Assembly (NCBI GenBank): GCA_035765775.1
Contig: DASTWV010000053.1
Span: forward strand, 24,505-88,504
Reading direction: 5' to 3'
DNA: 64,000 nt
DNA from: Actinomycetota bacterium
GTDB lineage: Bacteria; Actinomycetota; CADDZG01; JAHWKV01; JAOPZY01
Shown here: piece after piece, positions 1 to 8,559 of the stretch
How the letters are laid out: each line of letters begins with the position of its first letter
Position numbering within the stretch: the stretch's first letter is position 1
The notes under the pieces: generated by a model
What the model was told of the DNA's origin: nothing
Databases searched by the model: none
What the model saw: only the letters and a program-made list of their open reading frames with translations
Position numbers and translations under genes: made by a program

Positions 1-129
1 ATCGAGCGCGAGATGGAAGAGTCGTTCATTGCCTTCGTGCTCCTTCTCCCCCCGGGTCTCTCGGGAGAAGCGGGCCAGATCCCCATGCCACGGCAGGGAT
101 CCACCAGGGACAAGGGCGACAAGGCGTAG
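1..129 (+). CDS. C-terminal end of an unidentified gene cut by the window edge
   Basis: An open frame runs from the first base to a TAG at 127-129, giving 42 residues that begin IEREMEESF. Third codon positions are mostly G or C, as in the real genes here, which suggests the tail of a plus-strand gene starting outside the window. I recognise no domain. The next gene on the same strand starts 21 bases later, so the two could be co-transcribed. A chance open frame is possible at this GC content. Confidence 0.35.
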   Translation: MEREMEESFIAFVLLLPPGLSGEAGQIPMPRQGSTRDKGDKA

Positions 130-150
130 GCTTTCCCGGGGAGGGATGGG

Positions 151-1149
151 TTGGCGGACGAGGATGGGCACGCAGGCGAGGGCGTCAGCCGCTACCTCGA
201 GAACACCCGCAACCTCCTCGGCCTGCTGCTAGCGGGCTTCATCGGGGCGCTCAACTTCGTCGGGCTGAAGAGCGGCGAGGTCACCACCATCCTGCGCAAC
301 GAGGCGGTGGTGCCCTCGTTCATCGCCGCGCTCCTGCTGTTCGCCCTGATGTTCGCCGTCTCCAGCGTCTTCGTGGCCTCAACCTGGCGGGTGGCCCGCT
401 CCCTGGCCATCGCCCTCATCGCCTGCCTGGTGGGCCTCGGCAGCCTCACGGTGGTGATCGTCCCGATTCCCGGCACCACCACTGCCGCGCAGGAGTGGAT
501 CAGCACGCTGGTGGGCGGGGGCATCATCGGCGTCGCCGTCGTGGCCGAGGTCGTCCAGCTGGCCCGCCGCCGCCACCAGCAACGCCCGGTGTTCTGGGTG
601 GCGTCGGCCGCCGGGGAGGCCACGCAGCCTAAGGACGGCGCCCACACGCAGCTGGTGCTCCTGCTGGTGGGGGCGATGCTGGCGGCGGTGGCCACCTACA
701 GCGCCATCCGCCTGGAGGCCCGCAGCCAGTCGATCGATCCGGTGCCGCAGGGATCCGCCTCGGTGACCGAGACGGCCGGTCAGGGCAGCATCGAGCTCAG
801 CGTATCGGCGACCCGCCTGCGGGAGCGGAGCTACGTCGCCGTCCGGGTGACCGGCCTTCCGCGCGGCCAGCCGTTGGCCCAGGCGTGCGCCGGGGTGCAC
901 GGCACCGCCGGCCTGCCCTGCCCCGACGACCCATGCCACTACCTCAGCACATGCGACATCCTGGACGGCCTGATCGTGAGCCCGGACGACAGCGGGGCAG
1001 TGAACAAGGACTTCGTGCTGCCGTTCTCGGCGGCCGACTACCAGCACATCCATATCCTGCTCCAGACCTGCGAGGCCCAGGGCAGCTCGTGCAGCTTCAC
1101 GGGCCGCTACGACCGCCTGGATATCGCCATCCCGGCGCCTGGGCCGTAA
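151..1149 (+). CDS. Multi-pass membrane protein with a cysteine-rich extracytoplasmic C-terminal domain
   Basis: A 332-residue protein, not assigned to a family. The TTG start at 151 follows a purine-rich GGGGAGGGA stretch. Hydrophobic segments near residues 22-39, 57-77, 84-108, 120-137 and 168-186 predict about five membrane helices. The last 140 residues are soluble and contain a cluster of cysteines (for example CPDDPCHYLSTC near residue 252, and two more near 310-317) that could form disulfides outside the cell. It ends 130 bases before the convergent Kelch gene, with a large hairpin between them. The function is unknown; the location is inferred. Confidence 0.65.
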   Translation: MADEDGHAGEGVSRYLENTRNLLGLLLAGFIGALNFVGLKSGEVTTILRNEAVVPSFIAALLLFALMFAVSSVFVASTWRVARSLAIALIACLVGLGSLTVVIVPIPGTTTAAQEWISTLVGGGIIGVAVVAEVVQLARRRHQQRPVFWVASAAGEATQPKDGAHTQLVLLLVGAMLAAVATYSAIRLEARSQSIDPVPQGSASVTETAGQGSIELSVSATRLRERSYVAVRVTGLPRGQPLAQACAGVHGTAGLPCPDDPCHYLSTCDILDGLIVSPDDSGAVNKDFVLPFSAADYQHIHILLQTCEAQGSSCSFTGRYDRLDIAIPAPGP

Positions 1150-1169
1150 GCGTTTGGCCGCGCGCCCGG

Positions 1170-1241
1170 AAGCCGAAGGTATTCGACAAAACCTGTGGAA
1201 ACTGCCGCCAATATGGCGGCGCATTCCACAAGTTTCGGCTC
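1170..1241. terminator. Large imperfect hairpin between two convergent genes
   Basis: Arms at about 1188-1210 and 1213-1235 form an imperfect inverted repeat: CTGTGGAA pairs with TTCCACAA across one mismatch, and GCCGCCA pairs with TGGCGGC around a tiny loop. An outer pair, AGCCGAA at 1171-1177 and TTCGGCT at 1234-1240, extends the stem after a bulge. It lies exactly between the stops of two converging genes, so it probably acts as a bidirectional terminator. It has no strong U-tract, so factor-independent termination is uncertain. Confidence 0.5.
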
Positions 1242-1281
1242 CTTCCTGCGGGAGCTCGGGGACCAGAGGGGCTTGCGCTCT

Positions 1282-2316
1282 TCACGCCCCGATGGACGTG
1301 CAGGCCGCCGTGGCGTGGATGCCGGGCGCAGTGGCTCCGCCGCACATCCACAACCGACCCTGGTACAGGGCGTAGCCGGTGCCGTGGCGGGGCGTCAGCA
1401 TCGGCACCTGGCTCCACGTCCCGCCCATCTGCTCCTGGACCACCGTGGTGAGGCTGGTCTCGCCCGCAGGCTCCCCGCCCGCCACCACCGTGATCCCGTC
1501 GACCATCCCGCCTGCGGCGCCCGAGGTGGCGGTGGGCAGGGACTGGCCGGCGGTCCAGGAACCGGCCGGGTCGAGGCAGTCCACGGCGGCGCTGGTGGAC
1601 GGCTCCCGCCCGCCGGCGAGGCACACCTGCCCGTTGTCCGGGAACCCGGCGGCGTGGTTGCGGGGATGAGGCAGGGGCGGCAGGTCGGTCCAGGCGTTGG
1701 TGGCCGGGTCGTAGGCCTCCGCTCCGGCCACCTGGGCCGCGCCGTCGTTGCCGCCCGCGGCGATGAGGCGCCCACGGTCGGCCACCAGCACCAGGGCCCC
1801 CCTCGCCCGCCGGAGCGGGGCAATGGCTTGCCACACCGTGGCACCCGCCGGGAGGGCGAAGACCCTGGCGGTGGCCCCGCCGGCCGTGAACCCCCCGGCC
1901 ACGTAGACGGTGGTGCCGAGGGTGGCGGCGGCCGGGTGGTTGACCGCTTCGGGCAGGGCCGGTCCACTTGCCCACGACGAGCCATCGAACACGAAGACGT
2001 TGGGGGTGCTGGCCCCGCCGGCGTTGTACCCGCCGATGACGTACAGGCGGGCGCCGACCGCGGCGGCGGCGGTCTCCTGCACCGGTTGGGGCAGTGGGGG
2101 CTCGGGCCTTTGGTTGAGGGTCGCACCGAGAGTCGGAGACGGCCCCGGCGCACCGGGACCCGGCACACTGGGTGCCGGAGCGGGCGGGGTTGATGGCAGA
2201 GGCGGCGGTGCCCCCTGCTTCGTCCCCGGGGGCGGACCCGAGCACCCGGCGAGGATCGCCGCCACCAGGACCCCCGTGAACCAGCGTCGCAAGGCAGGAA
2301 CTATAGGCGGCAACAA
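1282..2316 (-). CDS. Kelch-repeat beta-propeller lipoprotein
   Basis: A 344-residue predicted lipoprotein. Residues 1-25 form a signal peptide ending in the lipobox ILAGC, with Cys25 as the lipidation site. Six Kelch-type repeats follow, each with a GG pair after a hydrophobic strand (LYVIGGYNAGG, VYVAGGFTAGG, LIAAGGNDG, VCLAGGREP, ITVVAGGEP, LWMCGGATAP), as expected for a six-bladed propeller. A Pro-rich linker separates lipid anchor and propeller. The start is a TTG 65 bases from the divergent sigma-factor gene, so the two may share a regulatory region. The ligand is unknown; Kelch propellers usually bind proteins or sugars. Confidence 0.75.
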   Translation of the reverse strand: MLPPIVPALRRWFTGVLVAAILAGCSGPPPGTKQGAPPPLPSTPPAPAPSVPGPGAPGPSPTLGATLNQRPEPPLPQPVQETAAAAVGARLYVIGGYNAGGASTPNVFVFDGSSWASGPALPEAVNHPAAATLGTTVYVAGGFTAGGATARVFALPAGATVWQAIAPLRRARGALVLVADRGRLIAAGGNDGAAQVAGAEAYDPATNAWTDLPPLPHPRNHAAGFPDNGQVCLAGGREPSTSAAVDCLDPAGSWTAGQSLPTATSGAAGGMVDGITVVAGGEPAGETSLTTVVQEQMGGTWSQVPMLTPRHGTGYALYQGRLWMCGGATAPGIHATAACTSIGA

Positions 2317-2381
2317 TGGGGGGCTGTCACATCGGGCCTGCCGGCAGGCGTCGTTGTGTTGACACCGGTGAGGAGGCCACG

Positions 2382-3266
2382 TTGACCGAGACGGACGTGC
2401 TGGCGCAGGCCTTCCAGAGCCAACGCGCCCGCCTGCGCTCGGTGGCCTACCGCATGCTGGGATCGCTCGCCGAGGCGGACGACGCCGTGCAGGAAACCTG
2501 GCTCAAGGCGAGCCGGTCCGGGGCCGAGGGCGTGGACAACCTCGGCGCTTGGCTGACCACGGTGGTCTCCCGGGTGTGCCTCGACCAGCTCCGGGCCCGC
2601 CGTGCCCGGCGGGAGGAGTCCCTCGAGATCCACGTGCCGGATCCGGTGATCGCCGAGCTGGACGTCGTCGACCCCGAGGCCGAGGCCCTGATGGCCGACA
2701 CCGTCGGGCTGGCCCTGCTGGTGGTGCTGGAGCAGCTCACCCCGGCGGAGCGGGTGGCCTTCGTGCTCCACGATTTCTTCGACCTCCCCTTCGGCGAGAT
2801 CGCCGCCATCCTCGGCCGCTCGCCGGTCGCCACCCGCCAGCTGGCCAGCCGGGCGCGGCGCCGGGTGTCCGCCGGCGCAAGGGTGGGCGAGACCGATGTC
2901 GGGCGCCAGCGGGCGGTGGTGGACGCCTTCCTCGCCGCCTCCCGGGGCGGCTCCTTCGAGGAGCTGGCGGCCGTGCTGGCCCCCGACGTCGTGCTGCGGG
3001 TGGACCTCGGCCCCGGCCATCCGACCCGGGCTGTGGTGGGCCGGGAGGCGGTCGCCCGCCAGGCGCTCATGTTCTCCCACCATGCGCCCCACACCCGGGC
3101 AGCCCTCGTGAACGGTGCCCTGGGGATCATCACCACCCCCGACGGCCGCCTGTTCTCGGTGATGGGCATCACCGTGGTCGCTGGCCGGGTCGCCGAGATG
3201 ACGATCCTGGCCGACCCCGAACGTATCGCCCGCCTGGAGCTCAGATCTGCCGGCGGCTCAGCGTGA
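2382..3266 (+). CDS. ECF RNA polymerase sigma factor with C-terminal SnoaL-like domain (ECF41/SigJ type)
   Basis: A 294-residue alternative sigma factor. I chose the TTG at 2382 because AGGAGG lies six bases upstream; a longer in-frame start at 2316 lacks such a site. Region 2 (AYRMLGSLAEADDAVQETWL, about residues 22-41) and region 4 (LTPAERVAFVLHDFFDLPF, about 120-138) are clear. The remaining ~120 residues match the SnoaL-like extension of the ECF41 group, ending in a DPERIARLEL motif like the conserved tail motif of that family. In ECF41 factors this extension regulates activity, replacing a separate anti-sigma factor. The usual partner (a carboxymuconolactone decarboxylase or oxidoreductase gene) is not adjacent. 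Confidence 0.88.
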   Translation: MTETDVLAQAFQSQRARLRSVAYRMLGSLAEADDAVQETWLKASRSGAEGVDNLGAWLTTVVSRVCLDQLRARRARREESLEIHVPDPVIAELDVVDPEAEALMADTVGLALLVVLEQLTPAERVAFVLHDFFDLPFGEIAAILGRSPVATRQLASRARRRVSAGARVGETDVGRQRAVVDAFLAASRGGSFEELAAVLAPDVVLRVDLGPGHPTRAVVGREAVARQALMFSHHAPHTRAALVNGALGIITTPDGRLFSVMGITVVAGRVAEMTILADPERIARLELRSAGGSA

Positions 3267-3324
3267 CACGGAAGACCTCAAGGGCCCTTCAGCGCCTCCC
3301 TCCAGCGTCCGCGATCAGATCCGA

Positions 3325-4344
3325 TCAGGCCCGGCCCCGTGAGCGCTCGGCCAGCAGGCCCAGCACGAACACGATCGCCAGCAGCACCACGACCACAATC
3401 ACGTACAGCAGGGCGTGGCTCGACGAGCCCACGTCGATCACGGTGCTGAGCGTCGGGCCACACCGGGCGACGACCTGGTAGCGGCCGTCCTTGATCGATG
3501 AGGGGGCCTTGAGGTTCGCCCGGAACTGGCCGGTGGCGTCGGCGGTGGCGGTGCTGGTGACCTTCGACGCCAGGGTGACGCTGACGGCCGACCCCGGCGT
3601 GCAGCCGGTCCCGGAGACGGCGACCGATCCCCCGGGGGCCACTTCGGCCCGATCCAGGGTGAGCACCCCCGCCTGCCCGGCAGCCTGGGTGGACGGCGAG
3701 GGGCTCGGGGACGGAGACGGTGTCGGGGTGGGGACCGCCACGGGGGTGGCTGGCGGTGGCGGTGCCGTGATGGTCGCCGGCTTCGTCGGCGTCGCCGTAC
3801 GAGCCGGAGCGGCCGTCGTCCTCACCGGCGACAGGGCGGGCGGGGGGCTGGGCGATGGCGTGGGGGTGGGCGTTGTGCCCGACACCGGCAGCCCGGGCGT
3901 GACGGTGAGCGTAAACATCTGGCTCTGCACCGGCGTGCCATTGCCGATGTTGCCCGCCGTGGTGTGCAGGACGCACCCGGGTGCGGCGCACACGTCAATC
4001 TGGATCTGGTAGGTGGCCGCCGGCGTCGCCGGAATGGTGATGATGGTCATCGTGGACGACCACCCGGCCGACCCGCTGCACGCCGGGCTGAAGGACACCG
4101 AGGGGCTGGGCGTCGTGGTGGGGTTCGCCACCTCCAGGCAGGCCGGTCCGCCGTCAGCCGCCAGCGGCAGGCCGCCCAGGGCGGCGGTGACGTCGTTGCC
4201 CGCCTGCACGGTGGCGCCGGGCGGGGCGACCGTGAAGGCGAGGGCGGGCGTCGCCAGGAGCACGACGCAGCACAGCACCCCCACCGCAGTGGCCGCCCAG
4301 TCCCGCGCTCTCGTGCCCACCTTCCCCATCGGCCGCCCCATCAT
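3325..4344 (-). CDS. Secreted, C-terminally membrane-anchored Ig-like protein with Pro/Thr-rich linker
   Basis: About 339 residues. Of the possible starts I chose the first of two adjacent ATGs at 4344, which places a signal peptide (core VGVLCCVVLLATPALA) at the N-terminus; an ATG at 4329 is also plausible. A beta-rich domain with cysteines follows, then a long Thr/Pro/Ser linker (TPTPTPSPSPPP type). A second domain starts AEVAPGGSVAVSGTGCTPGS, a pattern common in actinobacterial surface Ig-like folds. A C-terminal helix (VIVVVVLLAIVFVLGLL) with a basic tail anchors it. The function is unknown; a cell-surface structural or adhesive role is inferred. Confidence 0.65.
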   Translation of the reverse strand: MMGRPMGKVGTRARDWAATAVGVLCCVVLLATPALAFTVAPPGATVQAGNDVTAALGGLPLAADGGPACLEVANPTTTPSPSVSFSPACSGSAGWSSTMTIITIPATPAATYQIQIDVCAAPGCVLHTTAGNIGNGTPVQSQMFTLTVTPGLPVSGTTPTPTPSPSPPPALSPVRTTAAPARTATPTKPATITAPPPPATPVAVPTPTPSPSPSPSPSTQAAGQAGVLTLDRAEVAPGGSVAVSGTGCTPGSAVSVTLASKVTSTATADATGQFRANLKAPSSIKDGRYQVVARCGPTLSTVIDVGSSSHALLYVIVVVVLLAIVFVLGLLAERSRGRA

Positions 4345-4421
4345 GGCGGCAGCCGCGGGTGGCGCACAAATCGCCGCCCCAGGTACAGATCGGCTACGTC
4401 CGCGTGCGCCAGATTCGTTTG

Positions 4422-4904
4422 TTAGTCGGCATCCAGGCCGCGGAGCAGGCTCTGGCGGTTCGCCCGATCCAGGTCGGCGCTCAGGGGCTCCACGATTTTC
4501 ATGAGGTCGCCCATCCCGAACGGCTTGCGGATGCAGCACGAGGCCCCGTGCTCCTTTGCCCGGACGAAGTCGTCACCCTGGCACTGGGTGGACAGGAACA
4601 CCAGCGGGGTGTCCTCCAGGACATCGGAGAGCACCGAGCACACCGACCACCCGTCCATGCCCGGGAGCTTGCCCTCGAGGATGATGAGGTGGGGGCCGAA
4701 GTTGATGGCCTCGGCGATGACGTCGAGCCCGCTGCGGGCCGTGAGGACCTCGCAGCCTGAAACCTCCAGCATGTCGACCAGTAGGTTCAGTGTGGCCTCG
4801 TCGTTGTCACCGACGAGCACCTTGAGCGCCGAGGCGTCGGAGGGCTCGAGGCCCGTCGCCGCCGCTTCGGCGCCATGGATGTCCCCTCCGCCGTTGGGCC
4901 CCAT
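4422..4904 (-). CDS. Stand-alone receiver-domain protein with Glu replacing the phospho-acceptor Asp
   Basis: 160 residues: a 26-residue leader, one CheY-like receiver domain (about 27-140) and a short tail with no output domain. The acidic pocket (GDNDE, 32-36), the switch Ser/Thr (FLSTQ) and the conserved Lys (IRKPF) are present. The phospho-acceptor position, normally Asp in an LDxxLPGMDG motif, is Glu77 (LEGKLPGMDG; codon GAG at 4674-4676). Glu there often mimics the phosphorylated state, so this may be a constitutively active or phosphorylation-independent receiver. A TATATG-like element about 9 bases before the ATG suggests a possible leaderless transcript. No histidine kinase is nearby. 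Confidence 0.8.
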   Translation of the reverse strand: MGPNGGGDIHGAEAAATGLEPSDASALKVLVGDNDEATLNLLVDMLEVSGCEVLTARSGLDVIAEAINFGPHLIILEGKLPGMDGWSVCSVLSDVLEDTPLVFLSTQCQGDDFVRAKEHGASCCIRKPFGMGDLMKIVEPLSADLDRANRQSLLRGLDAD

Positions 4905-5394
4905 GCGCTCTACATATAGTCGGCCCCCCGTGCCCCCCCGATGAGGCCGCGGGATAGCGCGGATGGACTATTTATTAAAAGCTTTAATGCGTAGCCCGCG
5001 CGGCCGAACGCACTGAGTTACTGGTGGCCCGAATTGCAGGAATCTCCCGGAAACGAGACGACCGGGGCAGCATTTCGGCGCCAAATCTATCCCGACGTGA
5101 TGCTTCATCTTCTCGACAGACGGAGCCAGCCGACGGAACCCTGCGGTCGCCAAGAACGAGCAGGGGCAAGGGCTTTACCCGTCAGAAGCACCGCGCAGTC
5201 GACCTGAGCGCCCATCGAGGACAGGCACCCGTTGGCGTGATCGGCCGGTTTTCCGAGCAGATATGCCCGGACTTGGCCGGGACTTGGCCACGCTGCAGCA
5301 CCCGGTGCCACCCCCCGCCGGCGCCCAATTGGATGGCGCCGCCAGGGGAGCTGCCGGGGTAGTCGCCGTCACTACCCTTGCGGCCGTGTCGGGG
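4905..5394. other. Gene-poor stretch, no supported gene
   Basis: About 490 bases with only short, overlapping open frames, none with a recognisable product or ribosome binding site. A locally AT-rich patch at 4970-4990 (TTTATTAAAAGCTTTAA) stands out and could be part of a promoter for the receiver gene. The stretch joins the decayed phosphoesterase and is probably degraded accessory DNA. Confidence 0.5.
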
Positions 5395-5927
5395 ACGCAG
5401 GGATGAGGTCACTTGCCCCCGTTTTGATGGTGACCACATGGCAGCCGATGTCGGTGGTGTTGGTGTTGGTGGCGCTGTCGTTCACCTTGCCACCCTCGCC
5501 CTCGTCCCAGGTGACCACCACAGCGGTCGACGTGCCTTCCTGCATGTCGTCGATGAGGTTGGGCGTGACGAACGAGAACGCCGGCAGCGTCCCGGCCGCC
5601 GGTCGGTGGCCAGCTGCGGGTAGGGCGCGTCGAGGCTCGAGCAGGTGGTCAGCGACGAGAGGTAGGGCGGCGGGTTGTGGCGCACCGCTTACTCACCGGC
5701 ATTGCTTTCCTCGCACGCCTTCCAGCCCACTCGCCGAAGATGCTGGGGGCGAAGGTGCTGCACCGCTTGCTCGGGTTGCAGTCGGACTTGATCGGCTTCA
5801 GCGAGGCGTAGGGCAGGCCGGTGACGGCACCCGCGTAGTTCGGCAGGCTGGGGTGGTCGACGGTGCGGTAGTTGGTCGCCAGGCCGCACTCGGCAGCCAG
5901 CGCCGGTGCCCAGCCTCGATGGTGCAT
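5395..5927 (-). pseudogene. Decayed phosphoesterase-family (phospholipase C/acid phosphatase-like) gene
   Basis: Fragments of one PF04185-type phosphoesterase are readable in order but in different frames. The first runs from an ATG at 5927 (good AAGGAGG site) with CGLATNYRTVDHPSLPNY and DCNPSKRCSTFAPSIFG. A second near 5640-5685 reads RHNPPPYLSSL. A third near 5400-5600 reads LPAFSFVTPNLIDDM then STAVVVTWDEGEGG. Family members carry about 30 more residues between those last two motifs, so there is also an internal deletion, and both termini are missing. The motif order makes the assignment firm although no frame is intact. The 5' ATG frame could still yield a short peptide. Confidence 0.75.
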
Positions 5928-6153
5928 GGAAACCTCCTTCGGTCTCGCTGCATCGGTCAGGCGACATCCGGACGGATGGCCCGATTCGCATGCTCCCGGG
6001 GGCCCGTGTGAACGAACAGGGGGCCGGTTCGCGAACAGCGCGCGAACCAGTCTGTGAATGACGTATGCGATCCGCGCGATCCGGACGGGATGACGAGCCC
6101 TCGGTGGCCAGCGCGCGGCGGCCGGCGTCCTCAGCGGCTGCATCGATCAATTG

Positions 6154-6224
6154 AGGCGGCGGGCAGAATTGAACTGCCGTGCGCGGTTTTGCAGACCGCT
6201 GCCTAACCACTCGGCCACGCCGCC
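6154..6224 (-). tRNA. tRNA-Cys (anticodon GCA)
   Basis: A 71-base cloverleaf on the minus strand. The acceptor stem GGCGGCG pairs with CGCCGCC, the anticodon loop reads CTGCAAA (anticodon GCA), and the T-arm carries GTTCAATTC. The 3' CCA is not encoded. It sits between the phosphoesterase pseudogene and the B12 riboswitch. I see no clear att-site duplication, although degraded genes beside a tRNA can mark an old integration. Confidence 0.93.
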
Positions 6225-6345
6225 ATTCAAAAGGAGCGGGGTCGCCGCTCCTCGGATGGCACCTATCGGTGCGGCCCCAGCCCCGCAGGCCGCTGCGCCG
6301 ATTCTACTGCAGCCACCACTCTGGCCTTCCGGGGCCGGAGGAGGC

Positions 6346-6490
6346 TAGACTCCCTACCAGCCTTCACGGCAGCGAAGCCGGTGCAAATCCGGCGCTGTCC
6401 CGCAACTGTAAGGTCCCTCATTCCGGACCGAGCCAGGTCGCCTGCCGCAGGAGGACACGAACGCCCTCGAGGAAAGGGGTTCTCGTGCGA
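6346..6490 (+). promoter_or_regulatory. Cobalamin (adenosylcobalamin) riboswitch
   Basis: The hallmark core GAAGCCGGTGCAAATCCGGC followed by GCTGTCCCGCAACTGTAA is at about 6374-6411. The conserved B12-box region AGCCAGGTCGCCTGCC is at 6431-6446. The 3' part ends CCTCGAGGAAAGGGG, a sequence common at the end of actinobacterial cobalamin riboswitches. It lies about 60 bases upstream of btuF on the same strand, so it should repress the import operon when B12 is plentiful. The boundaries are approximate. Confidence 0.93.
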
Positions 6491-6547
6491 CCGGCGCCTA
6501 GCAAGCCCCCTGTCGACCGGGCCCACACTCGACTGACAGGAGGAGCT

Positions 6548-7489
6548 ATGCGAATCCGAGTTGTCCGCTGCGCCGCACCCGCCGCTGCCGCCGTCCTGCT
6601 GCTCGCGGCCTGCTCGAAGGCCACGACCACGGCATCGACCACCCCGTCGGCCGGGGGGAACTTCCCGCAGACCATCCAGGCCACCAACGGGGCGGTGACC
6701 ATCGAGGCGAAGCCCACCCGCATCGTCTCGCTCTCCCCCACCCTCACGGAGGACCTCTACGCCGAGGGCGCCGGCCCCCAGGTGGTGGCGGTCGACCAGG
6801 ACTCCAACTACCCCGCCGGGGTCCCGAAGACGAGCCTGTCCGGCGTGACGCCCAACGTCGAGGCGATCGCCGGGTACCGGCCCGACCTCGTCGTGCTGAG
6901 CGGCGACGTCGAGGGCCTGATCGCCAGCCTCGGCAAGCTGGGCATCCCGGTGCTCAATGAGCCCGCCGCCAACACCCTCGCCGACGCCTATACCGAGATG
7001 ACCCAGCTCGGGGCCGCCACCGGGCACACCACCGCGGCCGCTGCGCTCGTGGACGCCACCAGGGCGAAGGTGTCGTCGCTCGTGGCGGCCCTGCCGTCGG
7101 CGGGCATCACCGAGACCTACTACTACGAGCTCGACCAGACCTTCTACACCGCCACCTCGCACACCTTCATCGGGAGCCTGTTCTCCCTGGCCGGCCTGAA
7201 GAACATCGCCGACCCACACGATGACGGCACCGGGTACCCGCAGCTCAACCCGGAGACGATCATTGCCGCCAACCCCGACTTCGTCTTCCTGGCCGACAGC
7301 AAGTGTTGCGCCCAGACTGCGGCCACCATCGCCGCCCGGCCCGGTTGGGCGACGTTGAGCGCGGTCAAGGACCACCGGGTCATCACGCTGGACGACGACA
7401 TCGCCTCCCGCTGGGGCCCCCGGGTCACCGACCTGCTGGCCGCCATCGTGCAGGCGGTGAAGGGAGGCGGGGCATCGCCGACGCCGTAG
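6548..7489 (+). CDS. btuF: Vitamin B12 ABC transporter substrate-binding lipoprotein (BtuF-like)
   Basis: 313 residues. The ATG at 6548 follows AGGAGGAGCT; an upstream in-frame extension would run through the riboswitch and is rejected. A signal peptide ends in the lipobox LLAAC (Cys22). The rest matches the PeripBP_2 fold of metal-chelate binding proteins: TRIVSLSPTLTEDLYAEGA near the N-terminus, a central helix, and a C-terminal lobe with LNPETIIAANPDFVFLAD. It would capture cobalamin outside the membrane and deliver it to BtuCD. Cobalamin is inferred from the riboswitch; the fold alone would also fit haem or siderophores. The gene ends 35 bases before the chosen btuC start. Confidence 0.88.
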   Translation: MRIRVVRCAAPAAAAVLLLAACSKATTTASTTPSAGGNFPQTIQATNGAVTIEAKPTRIVSLSPTLTEDLYAEGAGPQVVAVDQDSNYPAGVPKTSLSGVTPNVEAIAGYRPDLVVLSGDVEGLIASLGKLGIPVLNEPAANTLADAYTEMTQLGAATGHTTAAAALVDATRAKVSSLVAALPSAGITETYYYELDQTFYTATSHTFIGSLFSLAGLKNIADPHDDGTGYPQLNPETIIAANPDFVFLADSKCCAQTAATIAARPGWATLSAVKDHRVITLDDDIASRWGPRVTDLLAAIVQAVKGGGASPTP

Positions 7490-7524
7490 TCCCCGCCACC
7501 CCGACCCGGCGCCCGCTCGCCGGT

Positions 7525-8559
7525 GTGCGGCCGCGCCGGGGATTGGCCTCCGGCTGGGCCCTGGTGCTCGCTGCGCTGGCGGCGTCGCTGGCCGCCGGGG
7601 TGCTGATCGGGCCGGTGGCGCTGCCCCCCCGGGAGGTGCTGCTGGGGCTGGCGTCCAAGCTCCCGCTCCTGCGCGTGCACACCGGGCTGAGCGCCGCCGA
7701 CCTCGCCATCGTCTGGCAGATCCGGGCGCCCCGGGTGGTGCTCGGGCTGCTGGTCGGCTCGATGCTCAGCATGGCCGGCGGCGCCTACCAGGGCGTGTTC
7801 CGCAACCCGCTGGCGGACCCGTACCTGCTGGGGGCGGCAGCCGGTGCCGGCCTGGGCGCCACCCTGGTGATCACGTCGGGATTCGTCGGGTCTCTCGGCC
7901 CGATCGGCCCCATCCAGGCGGCCGCCTTCGCCGGGGCCATGCTGGCGGTCGGGGCCACCTGGGCCCTCGCCCGGGGGCGGAACCGCATCCGCTCCACCGC
8001 CACGCTCATCCTCGCCGGGGTGGCGGTCACCAGCCTCCTCACCGCCGTCCAGACCTACTACCAGCAGCGCTCGGACTCAACCCTGCGCTCGGTGTACTCC
8101 TGGATCCTCGGCAGCCTGGCGACGGCCTCGTGGCACAGCGTCGCCCTGATGCTGCCGTGGGCGGTGATCGGGACGGTGGGCGTCCTGCTGCACCTGCGGG
8201 TCATCGACGTGCTGGCGGTGGGCGACGAGGAGGCCGCCACCCTCGGTCTGGCGGTCGAGCGCACCCGGCTCACCGTCGTGCTCAGCGCCACGCTGGCCAC
8301 CGCCGCGGCGGTGTCGGTCAGCGGGCTGATCGGCTTCGTGGGCATCATCGTTCCCCACACCGTCCGGTTGCTGGTGGGGTCGTCCAACCGGGCGGTCATC
8401 CCGCTCAGCATCGTGGGCGGTGGGGCGTTTCTCGTGGCCGCCGACCTCTTCGCCCGCACCGCCATCGCCCCGGCCGAGATCCCGATCGGGGTCATCACCG
8501 CGCTCATCGGTGGGCCGTTCTTCCTCGCCCTGCTCGCCCGGCGGGTTTCCCGGACATGA
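7525..8559 (+). CDS. btuC: Vitamin B12 ABC transporter permease (BtuC/FecCD family)
   Basis: About 344 residues, the usual length for FecCD permeases, with roughly ten hydrophobic helices. Family motifs include IWQIRAPRVVLGLLVGSML near residue 60, GGAYQGVFRNPLADPYLLG, and the GLIGFVGIIVPHTVRLLVG loop that contacts the ATPase. The start is uncertain: no ATG is available after btuF, so I chose GTG at 7525; TTG at 7543 is an alternative. The stop overlaps the btuD start by four bases (ATGA), indicating translational coupling. Confidence 0.88.
   Translation: MRPRRGLASGWALVLAALAASLAAGVLIGPVALPPREVLLGLASKLPLLRVHTGLSAADLAIVWQIRAPRVVLGLLVGSMLSMAGGAYQGVFRNPLADPYLLGAAAGAGLGATLVITSGFVGSLGPIGPIQAAAFAGAMLAVGATWALARGRNRIRSTATLILAGVAVTSLLTAVQTYYQQRSDSTLRSVYSWILGSLATASWHSVALMLPWAVIGTVGVLLHLRVIDVLAVGDEEAATLGLAVERTRLTVVLSATLATAAAVSVSGLIGFVGIIVPHTVRLLVGSSNRAVIPLSIVGGGAFLVAADLFARTAIAPAEIPIGVITALIGGPFFLALLARRVSRT

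Noticed and set aside
6179..6547. In-frame upstream extension of btuF
   Set aside because: It would translate the cobalamin riboswitch; the ATG at 6548 has a proper ribosome site and signal peptide.
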